Assembly: GCA_903824495.1 (NCBI GenBank)
Contig: CAIJXB010000026.1
Span: forward strand, 186,001 to 250,000
Source: an uncultured Chlamydiae bacterium
GTDB lineage: Bacteria; Chlamydiota; Chlamydiia; Chlamydiales; Rhabdochlamydiaceae
Length of the DNA stretch: 64,000 nt
Direction of reading: 5' to 3'
The position numbers were made by a program, and so were the translations under genes. The notes under the pieces were generated by a model. The model was not told the origin of the DNA and did not search any database. It worked only from the letters and a program-made list of their open reading frames with translations. The first letter of the stretch is position 1; the number at the start of each line of letters is the position of its first letter. Of the stretch, positions 43,044 to 50,985 are shown piece after piece.

Positions 43044-43304
43044 ATGGGAATCCTTATTTACGTTGTACATCTCCTTTTTTCCACCTATACGATTCTGCTT
43101 TTTGTTCGGGTTGTAGGATCTTGGTTTCCTTCTTTGGAAAGATCTAATTTTATGCGATTTGTCAGTCATTATGTGGATCCTTATCTCAACGTATTTAGAC
43201 GAATCATCCCTCCGCTTGGAGGGGTTCTCGACCTAAGCCCTCTTCTTGCTTTTTTCGCTCTTAGCATTTTAGAAAAAATTATTATCCGTTTGATCCTTCT
43301 ATGA
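43044..43304 (+). CDS. yggT: YggT-family membrane protein
   Basis: The 86-residue protein has two hydrophobic helices (MGILIYVVHLLFSTYTILLFVRVVGSWF and LDLSPLLAFFALSILEKIIIRLILL) and the family core SWFPS...DPYLNVFRRIIPPLGGVLDLSPL. YggT proteins are inner-membrane proteins of unsettled function, linked with osmotic tolerance and cell division genes in other bacteria. The ATG at 43044 is preceded by GAGAG; the frame opens earlier at 42993. It overlaps the dus gene by an ATGA, so the two are coupled. Confidence 0.85.
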   Translation: MGILIYVVHLLFSTYTILLFVRVVGSWFPSLERSNFMRFVSHYVDPYLNVFRRIIPPLGGVLDLSPLLAFFALSILEKIIIRLILL

Positions 43305-44341
43305 GTTTTCTTAAAAAACCCTTTAAGCTTGGATCCATTGAGCTCCCTTCTAATGTCCTTTGTGCCCCCTTAGCAGGGTGCTCGGACGTGCCATTCCGTC
43401 GTATGACATCTCGCTATAAACCAGGGCTCATTTATACGGAAATGGTTAAAATGGATGCTTTGGTCCGCAATGATCCTCATACATTTCGCATGCTTGATTT
43501 TGAAAGATCTATGCATCCGATTGGAGGTCAGATCTGCGGAAGTAAACCTGAAATTGCTGGAGCTTGTGCCAAAATCATCGAAGATCTCGGTTTTGATGTT
43601 GTGGATCTCAATTGTGGCTGTCCGGTTGATAAGGTAACAAAAGATGGTAGCGGTTCTGCTATGCTCAAAATGCCTCAGAAAATTGGAGAGATCATCTCTA
43701 ACATGGTTGCTGCAGTTAAGATTCCAGTAACAGTTAAAATTAGAGCTGGCTGGGATGCTAACTCCATAGTTTCTGCTGAAATTACAGAGATCGCTGAAAA
43801 GGCGGGAGCTTCTGCTATCTGCATCCATGGAAGAACAAGAGCGCAAGCGTATAAAGGGCCTGCCAACTGGGACTACATCAGTATGGCTAAAAAAGCAGCA
43901 AAGAATATCAAAGTCATCGCCAATGGCGATGTATTTGATCCACTATCGGCCAAGGGGATTTTTGAGACCACAGGCTGCGATGCGATTCTACTCGCTCGTG
44001 GAACCATGGGACAGCCTTGGCTCATTGAAGACATTTACCGTTTTTTTGAAGAAGGAACTTTGCCACAGCGCACAAGTTTTGATTATAAAAGCGCGCTTTT
44101 AGATCATATTACCCACATCATTTCCTACCAACCCGAGAGAAAAGCTCTTTTAGACATTCGAAGGGTTGGTTGTTTTTATCTTAAGACAGGACGAGGAACA
44201 AAGCATCTGAGAGAGGCTTTGAACAAGTCAGCATCCATTGAAGAAGTGTATTTTCATATCAATAACTTCGCTTGGGAAAGTGCCGATTTTACCCCTCTTC
44301 CTTCTTCTTCACCAGAAGCTTGCGAGTCTCTGACCTGTTAG
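43301..44341 (+). CDS. dus: tRNA-dihydrouridine synthase (DusB/NifR3 family)
   Basis: This FMN enzyme of 346 residues reduces uridine in tRNA. It shows the FMN-binding APLAGCSDVPFRRM, GQICGSKPE, the catalytic cysteine in DLNCGCPVDKVTKDGSGSAML, IHGRTRAQAYKGPANW, and VIANGDVFDPLSA with the GCDAILLARGTMGQPW phosphate site. The C-terminal helical domain binds tRNA. It is co-transcribed with yggT. The same enzyme lies near topA in Chlamydia; here topA is about 17 kb away. Confidence 0.95.
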   Translation: MSFLKKPFKLGSIELPSNVLCAPLAGCSDVPFRRMTSRYKPGLIYTEMVKMDALVRNDPHTFRMLDFERSMHPIGGQICGSKPEIAGACAKIIEDLGFDVVDLNCGCPVDKVTKDGSGSAMLKMPQKIGEIISNMVAAVKIPVTVKIRAGWDANSIVSAEITEIAEKAGASAICIHGRTRAQAYKGPANWDYISMAKKAAKNIKVIANGDVFDPLSAKGIFETTGCDAILLARGTMGQPWLIEDIYRFFEEGTLPQRTSFDYKSALLDHITHIISYQPERKALLDIRRVGCFYLKTGRGTKHLREALNKSASIEEVYFHINNFAWESADFTPLPSSSPEACESLTC

Positions 44342-44382
44342 TTTCTGATTTTTATTAATTATTTTTTTTATTGGAGTTTGTT

Positions 44383-45204
44383 TTGAATCGTACTGTAAGT
44401 GGAAGGCTGTCCCTTCTTTGGACGGAAAATTATGTGGACCCATTTCAAGAAAGTAGTGTAGTAGCGCCTTCTGAAATTTTTGAACTATCAAGTTCTGTTC
44501 AGGGGAAAATAACTCCATCTTCTCGCCTATGCGGAGCTGTGTGTAATCTTGGTGATATAGAGAAAAGTTTGGAAAATTATAGTTCATTGTCCTCAGAAGA
44601 GCGTAAAGGATTAGATGCCGGTCTTGGCAAGGTGAGACAAATCATCAAAAAATATGAATTTATATGTATTGAGCCTAGACTCAATAAAGTTGCTAGAGAA
44701 TTTAATAAAATAAAAGAAGAAGACAAAATAAAAGAAGAAGATTCCTGTCCGTCTCTTTTTCTAGACATCCAATTTTTAGAATTGAATTTTTCTGACCCTC
44801 TAAAAAGAATAACTGATGAAGTCCCTGTTGTTTATAAGGAACTATGTGAATATTTCAGCTCCTTAAATCATTCTAGGCTTACTCGAGAAGAAAGATCTCT
44901 TATAAAGAGATTCGAGCCAATTTATTTTCAAATTCAGCATTTAATAAAGGAATCTTTGGATGAGTTGGACTTTGTGGAAGAGGGATTATCTAGCGTTGCA
45001 GATAAAGAAATGTCTGAAAAACAGATAGCTCTTATGAATCAAGATTGTGAGATTGCTTCTAAAAAGGCTAAGAAATACATTAATTTTATGAGCCCGGAAG
45101 ATCAGTCAAAGGCAAGAGCTAAATTAGTTGAAATTGACACACATATGTTATTTTTCGCTTCTAGAGTCTCTCCGAAATCGATCGTGGGTGTTTTAGGTTT
45201 GTAA
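44383..45204 (+). CDS. Uncharacterised helical protein, tandem paralogue 1
   Basis: The protein has about 273 residues, no signal peptide and no TM helix. After a variable, Ser/Pro-rich N-terminus (about 45 residues) it is all-helical with acidic coiled-coil stretches (SLENYSSLSSEERKGLDAGLGKV, KIKEEDKIKEED). The paralogue at 45234 shares the start region (R-L-x-L-W-x-E), the E(K)SLE-x-Y-x-x-LS segment, and an F(F)SSLNHSRLTREERSLIKRF block. The start is TTG at 44383 with GGAG eight bases before it, the same arrangement as in the paralogue. The family is not recognised; effector or structural roles are possible. Confidence 0.7.
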   Translation: MNRTVSGRLSLLWTENYVDPFQESSVVAPSEIFELSSSVQGKITPSSRLCGAVCNLGDIEKSLENYSSLSSEERKGLDAGLGKVRQIIKKYEFICIEPRLNKVAREFNKIKEEDKIKEEDSCPSLFLDIQFLELNFSDPLKRITDEVPVVYKELCEYFSSLNHSRLTREERSLIKRFEPIYFQIQHLIKESLDELDFVEEGLSSVADKEMSEKQIALMNQDCEIASKKAKKYINFMSPEDQSKARAKLVEIDTHMLFFASRVSPKSIVGVLGL

Positions 45205-45215
45205 AGCGGCTTTAC
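45201..45215. repeat. Trailer palindrome GTAAAGCGGCTTTAC, copy 1
   Basis: Six-base arms surround CGG, and the palindrome contains the stop codon of the first paralogue. An identical 15-base copy lies over the stop of the second paralogue at 46235-46249. Both could be small hairpins protecting or ending transcripts. Confidence 0.65.
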
Positions 45216-45233
45216 TTCTATAGGGAGTCTATT

Positions 45234-46238
45234 TTGAGCGTTACTTTAAATCAGGGAAGTTCTCGGCTTTGGGTCGAAGATGGCATCGTTTTGCCACAGC
45301 ACTGTCAAGGGGGGCCTTGTCGAATGCTAGCCCCACCTACCATCGGTCAGCAGCTTTTGTTTACTCGTTCTTGTAAGATCAAGGGAGTAGAAGAATCTTT
45401 GGAAACCTACAGGAATTTATCCCTAAAGGCTTCCGAAAAGTTACAAGAAGACATTCAAGATTTAAATGAAGAAATTCATGAAAAGAAAATAGACCGTTTT
45501 TTTGATAAGCTGAACGAAATGAATGAAAAAAATCTATGGCCTCGCATCAGCGTAGATGTTAGCTGTTTGAAAAAGAGTCTTTCAGATTGTGAAAATGGAG
45601 AAAGAAGTGGGTTTTTGTTGATCTATCAAAAGCTAAACCAGTTTTTCAATCGACAAGACGTTTCAAGACTTAAGCCTGAGCAGCTAGCACTGATTGCCAC
45701 GTTCCATCAAATTTCTAATGAATATGCGACGATAGAAAAAAGGAACCAGCAGCAGCTTTGGAAAGATGTTGAGGAAGATTTGAAAAGTTTAGAAGAGAAG
45801 TTTTCAGGATGTGAAGGTGAAGAGAAAAATACAGTTTTAACTATCTATGAGAACTTAAACAACTTTTTTAGCCAATTTGACAGCGCTATGCTTGATTCTG
45901 AACAGCAAGCGATCTTGGATAGGTTCGAGGCTTTAGGTAAACAAAATCTAAAATTAATCGAAGAATATCATCAAAATGTCCATTTAACAGCAGATGCTCT
46001 AGGTGCACTGACAAGTTTTGAATTCTATTTAAATGAAATTTCAAATCAGATCTTGTCCCAAGAGGAGTTGAATGTAATAATCCATGATTATAAGTCTGTC
46101 CTAGAAAACATTGAAAAGCAGTCTTTTTTTATTTGCCTCGAAGTTTTGAGCAATGTCAAAGAGCGATTAGGTGTGATTCGGGAACGTCTTAGTTCTTTTA
46201 AGATAAGCAAATCTCCAACTTCTGTCACTCACCTGTAA
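45234..46238 (+). CDS. Uncharacterised helical protein, tandem paralogue 2
   Basis: The 334-residue soluble protein is the larger relative of the preceding gene. It starts with TTG, seven bases after GGAG. The N-terminus SRLWVEDGIVLPQHCQGGPC is followed by long acidic helices. Inside it there is an internal duplication: the unit DVSCLKKSLSDCENGERSGFLLIYQKLNQFF (about 115-145) resembles DLKSLEEKFSGCEGEEKNTVLTIYENLNNFF (about 180-210). No catalytic motif is seen. The gene converges with yacP. Lineage-specific tandem paralogues of this kind in chlamydiae are often secreted by type III, but no test of that is possible here. Confidence 0.7.
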   Translation: MSVTLNQGSSRLWVEDGIVLPQHCQGGPCRMLAPPTIGQQLLFTRSCKIKGVEESLETYRNLSLKASEKLQEDIQDLNEEIHEKKIDRFFDKLNEMNEKNLWPRISVDVSCLKKSLSDCENGERSGFLLIYQKLNQFFNRQDVSRLKPEQLALIATFHQISNEYATIEKRNQQQLWKDVEEDLKSLEEKFSGCEGEEKNTVLTIYENLNNFFSQFDSAMLDSEQQAILDRFEALGKQNLKLIEEYHQNVHLTADALGALTSFEFYLNEISNQILSQEELNVIIHDYKSVLENIEKQSFFICLEVLSNVKERLGVIRERLSSFKISKSPTSVTHL

Positions 46239-46249
46239 AGCGGCTTTAC
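46235..46249. repeat. Trailer palindrome GTAAAGCGGCTTTAC, copy 2
   Basis: It is identical to the copy at 45201-45215. Its left arm contains the TAA of paralogue 2 and its right arm the stop of yacP on the other strand. Confidence 0.65.
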
Positions 46250-46722
46250 TCTTCTTTGCGAGGATTTGAGAAGATCTTCAGCAAGCGTTCAATCTCTCTT
46301 GGAGAGTCTTGAAAATCCGATTCTCTAAGGGTGGATTTTTTGTGTCTTTTAAACAAGAAATGTAAAAAATCTGAAAGAGAAAGTACTTCCGATCCCAAGG
46401 CTTTTGCTTTGGAAGAAAGTCCTTTATCAGAAGAAACAACACAAAGATTAGATCTCCTCCTGCTGAGCTCGACAGCCTCTAAAATGGCATCATCGGCGCT
46501 TTTTTTAGAGTGAGTGTAGATGATCTCTAAACAGTCGTAGTGGGACCTGCTATCGTGTTTTTGGGTAGGATCTGAGGCGTCAAAGACAATCGTAGCAATA
46601 AGGGATAGGTTTTTTACTTGCTCATTGATCTGAGCAATCAAAACACGTCTTTTTTCTTCAAAAGACCCAGTTGTTTTAGGAAGATAAAAAAGGAGGTTAT
46701 ACCCGTCGATCCAATAATGCAT
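46246..46722 (-). CDS. YacP-like NYN-domain RNA-binding/nuclease protein
   Basis: The 158-residue PIN-like protein begins HYWIDGYNLLFYLP, the typical NYN/YacP entry with the catalytic aspartate (residue 6), and continues with TIVFDASDP, ADDAILEAVELSRR and VVSSDKGLSSKAKALG, which give the remaining acidic residues. YacP (Rae1) of Bacillus is a ribosome-associated mRNA endonuclease; the chlamydial homologue is not characterised as far as I know. It overlaps rdgB by 26 bases and is last in a greA-rdgB-yacP operon. Confidence 0.85.
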   Translation of the reverse strand: MHYWIDGYNLLFYLPKTTGSFEEKRRVLIAQINEQVKNLSLIATIVFDASDPTQKHDSRSHYDCLEIIYTHSKKSADDAILEAVELSRRRSNLCVVSSDKGLSSKAKALGSEVLSLSDFLHFLFKRHKKSTLRESDFQDSPREIERLLKIFSNPRKEE

Positions 46723-47317
46723 TTTCTTCTAGGGTCTCTAAGTATAAGGAGATTTTGTCAAACGCTTTTCTTCGGTGAGAAATTCGATTTTTGATCGATT
46801 CATCAAGCTCTGCAAAGGTCTTGCTGTATTCATGTTTTCTAAAAAGAGTGTCATATCCAAAGCCATGACGTCCTCTTGCTTGCTCAATGATCATTCCTTC
46901 GCAAACACCCTTTTCTACTTTTTGAAGCCCTTCAGGAGATGCGATAGCAATCCAGCATTCAAAATAAGCAAAGCGACCACTTTCTTGGAGCGATTGCATT
47001 TCAGAAAGAAGTTTTTTGCAGTTTTCAAGGTCAGTTGCATGTTCTCCTGCATATCGAGCAGAGCGTATACCTGGTCTTCCTTGAAGAGCTGGAACGGTAA
47101 GTCCTGAATCATCAGCTAAAACCCATTTGCCTAAGGCTTTTGCTGCATGAACGGCCTTGGAGGAGACGATCTCTTCAAACGTAGATCCCGTCTCTTCTAG
47201 AGGTGTATAAGAAGGAAAGTCAAGGAGTGACAGCACATCAAAATGTTTTAAGGTCTTTAATAGAGAGCGGAACTCTCTAATCTTATGCACATTTGTGCTT
47301 GCTATTACAATCTCCAT
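46697..47317 (-). CDS. rdgB: dITP/XTP pyrophosphatase (HAM1 family)
   Basis: The 206-residue enzyme hydrolyses non-canonical purine NTPs and keeps them out of DNA and RNA. It shows IVIASTNVHKIREF (SxNxxKxxE), ETGSTFEEIVSSKA, LADDSGLTVPALQGRPGIRSARYAGEHATD and GFGYDTLF, all family signatures. AAGG lies before the ATG. It lies 26 bases after greA and overlaps yacP. Confidence 0.95.
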   Translation of the reverse strand: MEIVIASTNVHKIREFRSLLKTLKHFDVLSLLDFPSYTPLEETGSTFEEIVSSKAVHAAKALGKWVLADDSGLTVPALQGRPGIRSARYAGEHATDLENCKKLLSEMQSLQESGRFAYFECWIAIASPEGLQKVEKGVCEGMIIEQARGRHGFGYDTLFRKHEYSKTFAELDESIKNRISHRRKAFDKISLYLETLEENALLDRRV

Positions 47318-47343
47318 GACCTTTCCTTATGTAGGGATCTTAG

Positions 47344-49512
47344 TTAGAGATAACTTGAAATGCCTGTTATTGTAAACACTTCTCCTTGAACTTGAAATTT
47401 TTCTCCAACGCTCAGTCCTTTCATAGCTTGCGCTAACTTAGATTGGAAAGCGAGAATATTCTTTTCAGAATCAGCATCCCAAGGTCCTAAAAGCGTATAG
47501 GTCTGCTTCTTTTTTTGTTCATTTTCACATTGAACAACACAACCAATTCCAACTTCATCTGTAGAGATGTCATTTGCTGTGATGATTCGTGCTTGACTCA
47601 GTTGATCAGAAAGAAGTTTGAGCTCGCTTTGAAGACGGTCTCTTCTTTCTAAGGAAGCCTTGAATTCAGCATTTTCCCTTAAATCTCCATGACCTCTAGC
47701 TGTTTCAATCTCTTTGGCATTATGAACGGTGTCCACGGTTCCAATTTGTTGAATTCTTTGCTGTACCTTCAAGTATCCTTCTTCTGTAGTCCAAATAACG
47801 TGATCACCTTCAGCTTCGGAAGCTTTGGTTTTTTTCTTTAGTTTTGCAAGTGAAGGATGAGCTACTTCTGCAAGAGAATGGAGGATTTTAATGTCATGGT
47901 CAGCAAGAGAATGGCACTTAGTTGCAAGAAGTAAAAACTCTTTCACTTCTTCTATGCTTGCATCCTGCATCATTTGACGTACAATTGCATATCTGCCATC
48001 GGATAAAATACCGTAGATTTTCTTCACGAGGTCTTTGAAATCAGGAGCATACTCTACGTAGCTTAAGAGAATCAAAAGAGACTCAAAGAAGCGAAGTTTT
48101 CCTTGTTTGTCTGAGAAAGGAAGCTTTTTGTTGCTCATAATTTTTTGGAAGTACCAAATGAATGTATCTGGATAGCGAGAAGGATGAGTAATCAGCTCTT
48201 CGATCTTTTCTTTTACTTCTTTTTCACACTCGTTATTAAGAAGCTCTGTTAGCATATAGTCTCTTAAGGTTCCTTGATCAACCGAAAGAAGAAGGCTTAA
48301 GAAGAGATTTTTCCAATCAGATTGGATTTTCCTAAGTTCTGCAAGCGCTCTTTTTTTGAATGAAAGAACGTCGATATGATCGATGAGTTCTTTAACAGCC
48401 GCCACGGAAGAAAATTGAGAGAGCAAAGACTCTATGAGATGGGAGTCTTGCTGTTTGCCTAAATCTTGAGAAAAGAAATAAAGCTGTAATTTTTGAGGAT
48501 TTGGGATCTCCGGATATGCAAGCATCTCTTCTAGTTTTGCGCAAAGAGTGCTCTTAAAAGAGGCATTTTTCAATGTTTCAGGGAAGTCTTTTAAGAAAGA
48601 GTAGAGCATTTGGATGAGGGTATTTGCATCTGGTTTGCTCTCTAAAGCTTTTTGAAGACGCTCTTCATGAGACACCTCTGATTTTCTTAAAATGAAGGGC
48701 TGCTTGATGTTTTCAGGAGACTCGATGAGCGTATTTTTCTTGATTTTGGTTCGAGCACTTTGCCACCATTTTGTCCATTCAGCTGCAGGGATCACGAGGT
48801 CACAGAGCTCATCTTTGATTTCTGAAGCAGTTTTAGGCCCTAGATCTCTCAAAAGCAAGCGAATAACAGCTGCAGGATCTTCTTTTGCTTTTTTCTCTAA
48901 AGCATCTGGATCTCCAAAGCGCTGCGCTAGAAAGTGGTCATCTGGAATAGGGATCAAGGTTTTAAAAGCAGTTTCAAAAGAGATATCTTTTCTTCCTGCT
49001 ACGTAGTCGAACTCAAGGCAAAGCTGCTCTCGAACGAGAGAATAGTCTATGATGACGCCAACACCCCATCCAGCATTGTGAAAGACAAACTTGCCTTTAT
49101 CAATGTGGGAAAGAAGTTCGTAATGGCTGATAGCTCCTTGGAATTTTTCTTTGTTTCTTAGACCGATCAGGCGAATTTTTTCTTGGAAGTATTTCTGCTC
49201 CCCGTATTTTTCTTTCAAGTATTCAAATACTTTTTCACCCATTTTAGGATTATTTGTTGTCTCTAAATCTACGATGAGCTTGAAGATTTCATGAGATTCA
49301 GCAGGATCTGCGATTTTTTCCCAAAGGGGCAAAACTCTTTCAACGTGCTTTCCAAAAAACTCGCTAAAAGAAGAGGTTTTAGCTGCTTTAAGTATTTCAA
49401 TCAGTTCTGATCCCTCTAACTCATCGCCGGAGCAATATTCTTCCCAAATCTTTAGGAAGTTGGAGTAGTCGTGGTTTGCAATATGTTTGAGAAAATCCTT
49501 AAGATAGCTCAT
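47344..49512 (-). CDS. greA: GreA fused to a long chlamydial N-terminal domain
   Basis: The protein has 722 residues. The last 155 are a complete GreA: the N-terminal coiled coil with the acidic tip GDLRENAEFKASLERRDRL and the C-terminal FKBP-like domain (VGIGCVVQCEN, YTLLGPWDADSEKNILAFQSKLAQAMKGLSVGE). GreA rescues backtracked RNA polymerase. The first 560 residues are helical (MSYLKDFLKHIANHDYSNFLKIWEEY onward) and not found on ordinary GreA proteins of about 158 residues; a 715-residue GreA of this kind is known in Chlamydia. The frame is open and unbroken, so it is a true fusion. A good promoter lies about 100 bases upstream. Confidence 0.93.
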   Translation of the reverse strand: MSYLKDFLKHIANHDYSNFLKIWEEYCSGDELEGSELIEILKAAKTSSFSEFFGKHVERVLPLWEKIADPAESHEIFKLIVDLETTNNPKMGEKVFEYLKEKYGEQKYFQEKIRLIGLRNKEKFQGAISHYELLSHIDKGKFVFHNAGWGVGVIIDYSLVREQLCLEFDYVAGRKDISFETAFKTLIPIPDDHFLAQRFGDPDALEKKAKEDPAAVIRLLLRDLGPKTASEIKDELCDLVIPAAEWTKWWQSARTKIKKNTLIESPENIKQPFILRKSEVSHEERLQKALESKPDANTLIQMLYSFLKDFPETLKNASFKSTLCAKLEEMLAYPEIPNPQKLQLYFFSQDLGKQQDSHLIESLLSQFSSVAAVKELIDHIDVLSFKKRALAELRKIQSDWKNLFLSLLLSVDQGTLRDYMLTELLNNECEKEVKEKIEELITHPSRYPDTFIWYFQKIMSNKKLPFSDKQGKLRFFESLLILLSYVEYAPDFKDLVKKIYGILSDGRYAIVRQMMQDASIEEVKEFLLLATKCHSLADHDIKILHSLAEVAHPSLAKLKKKTKASEAEGDHVIWTTEEGYLKVQQRIQQIGTVDTVHNAKEIETARGHGDLRENAEFKASLERRDRLQSELKLLSDQLSQARIITANDISTDEVGIGCVVQCENEQKKKQTYTLLGPWDADSEKNILAFQSKLAQAMKGLSVGEKFQVQGEVFTITGISSYL

Positions 49513-49615
49513 TGGTTCCTTACCTTGATTTGAGATGAGTGTGAAGTGGAAAAGCCCTGTCTGCGTAAGAGAGAAATGCTTAAGCTCGCTGCGCAGGACC
49601 CTTCTTTTCTAGGGG

Positions 49616-49644
49616 AGTATAGAGGGTGATTTAATTATCTTCAA
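49616..49644 (-). promoter_or_regulatory. Promoter of the greA operon
   Basis: On the minus strand TTGAAG (49644-49639) and TATACT (49621-49616) are separated by exactly 17 bases. The leader would be about 97 bases long and can fold locally. The 310-base gap 49513-49822 also has the two terminators listed below. Confidence 0.6.
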
Positions 49645-49689
49645 TTAAAACATTTAAGAATTAATTAAAGCGCTTTGATCTTTCTTGCA

Positions 49690-49712
49690 AAAAAGGGGTA
49701 AGCTCTTTACCC
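49690..49712 (-). terminator. Second minus-strand terminator downstream of the 2OG oxygenase gene
   Basis: On the minus strand GGGTAA pairs with TTACCC around AGAGC, followed by C and six T. It lies about 80 bases beyond the first terminator and just upstream of the greA promoter. Confidence 0.6.
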
Positions 49713-49785
49713 TTCGCGCTTATCTAGAAAAAGCAACTTTTTTTTAGGTTTTTTAATTAAAACCATTCCTATTAGATCTCAAAGA

Positions 49786-49814
49786 GAAAACCGCTCTATG
49801 AGGAGCGGCTTTCT
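49786..49814 (-). terminator. Terminator of the 2OG oxygenase gene
   Basis: On the minus strand CCGCTC pairs with GAGCGG around a short loop, and TTTTCTCTTT follows. It starts about ten bases after the stop codon. Confidence 0.75.
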
Positions 49815-49822
49815 CTTAAAGG

Positions 49823-50905
49823 TTACTTGGTATTTTCCCAAATAGTGTAAGTTTTTTGTACGGGATCAGCAGCAACACCCGCGTCGACAAGTTCTTTGAT
49901 TCGATCCAAGACCCCTGAGTTTTTTTCGAGTTCGAGTAGTCCTGGACTTGCAAGGCCAAGCTCTCGCAGGCGAGAAGCTAGAAGCTCTAAACTTGTAGCT
50001 TTAGGATATCTTTGTACCCCGCCTGTCATTTGGATAGATTTAAGCGTAGGCTCCATCGAGTCGTCATCTCTTGGATGGATGAAGTATACGATTGAATAGC
50101 GCTCAGTGTCGGGCTTTGCCTCGACTCTATGTACGCTGCTTTTAAAATATCCGTTTGTCAGGTTTTGGAGTTTGTCGCCGCAATTAACGATGAAGGCATT
50201 AGCTGGTACCTTTACTTCGATCCAGCGGCCATCGTGTAAGACTTGGAGTCCTTCTTCTGTTGCCATAGGAAGAATAGTAAAGAAGTCGATGTCTGTATGA
50301 GCCCCAGCCCAGACAGTTCCAGGAACAGGACCTGCCGGATAATGAAGAGCGCGCAAGAGACACTCCCCAGTTCTTGTCATCTCAGTGAAATAGTCTTCAG
50401 ATTCACCGATTGCTAAGGCAAATGCTTTTTGGAGGACATAGCCATGCTCATCTAAAGAGGTCATTAGCTTTTCAAGGGGATTTTGTAAATCCATCCAAGA
50501 AGGCCACAAATTGTTTGATTTTCCTACATGCAAAAATTCTTTCGTGTCTTTTGCTTTGCCGCCTTGTGGGATTTCACTTGGCACGTAGCCTCTTTGACCG
50601 TTTAATGCTGCGTTAAAGATTTGTTCTTTATCCTCCGTACTGTGAGCAAAAAAATCTTGAGATGCTTTATAAGCATTAAGAAGTGTTGTAATCTCAATGT
50701 TTGGATTGATGACTGCAAAAAAGCCCACTTCATGCAGAGCTTTTGCTACTTCATCGACAAAAGCTTGTTTCGTTTCTGGATTGTAAAAATCGTTTAGATC
50801 AACCACTGGAATTGTCGATTCAAAAGCTTCAGAGGTTTTTTCACAAAACCCCAAACAGGTTCCTAAAGCAAGCGCAGCAGTAAATAGTATGCGAGTTATA
50901 GACAT
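49823..50905 (-). CDS. Isopenicillin-N-synthase-like 2OG-Fe(II) oxygenase with signal peptide
   Basis: The protein has 360 residues. After a hydrophobic N-terminus (MSITRILFTAALALGTCLGFC) it follows the plant-type dioxygenase family: STIPVVDLNDFY, HEVGFFAVINP, the iron ligands in AGAHTDIDFFTIL (HxD) and SSVHRVEA (distal His), and the 2-oxoglutarate-binding arginine in ERYSIVYF. Such enzymes oxidise small molecules or metabolites. The targeting peptide is unusual for this cytoplasmic family and suggests a periplasmic or secreted enzyme; the in-frame start at the first ATG is supported by GGAGAA. The gene is monocistronic with its own terminator. Substrate unknown. Confidence 0.88.
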   Translation of the reverse strand: MSITRILFTAALALGTCLGFCEKTSEAFESTIPVVDLNDFYNPETKQAFVDEVAKALHEVGFFAVINPNIEITTLLNAYKASQDFFAHSTEDKEQIFNAALNGQRGYVPSEIPQGGKAKDTKEFLHVGKSNNLWPSWMDLQNPLEKLMTSLDEHGYVLQKAFALAIGESEDYFTEMTRTGECLLRALHYPAGPVPGTVWAGAHTDIDFFTILPMATEEGLQVLHDGRWIEVKVPANAFIVNCGDKLQNLTNGYFKSSVHRVEAKPDTERYSIVYFIHPRDDDSMEPTLKSIQMTGGVQRYPKATSLELLASRLRELGLASPGLLELEKNSGVLDRIKELVDAGVAADPVQKTYTIWENTK

Positions 50906-50985
50906 AACGTTCTCCTCTCTTTTTGAGAAGAGACACGTTAGCAGTAGAGCTTTTATTTGAACAAGGGTTTTGTGAATTAAAGTAT

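Noticed and set aside
43370-43846. 158-codon minus-strand frame inside dus
   Set aside because: Opposite-strand shadow of a strongly conserved gene, with unlikely composition.
46235-46249. Insertion-sequence end suggested by the repeated palindrome
   Set aside because: Both copies lie exactly over stop codons of paralogous genes, which fits duplication; no transposase is seen anywhere in the window.
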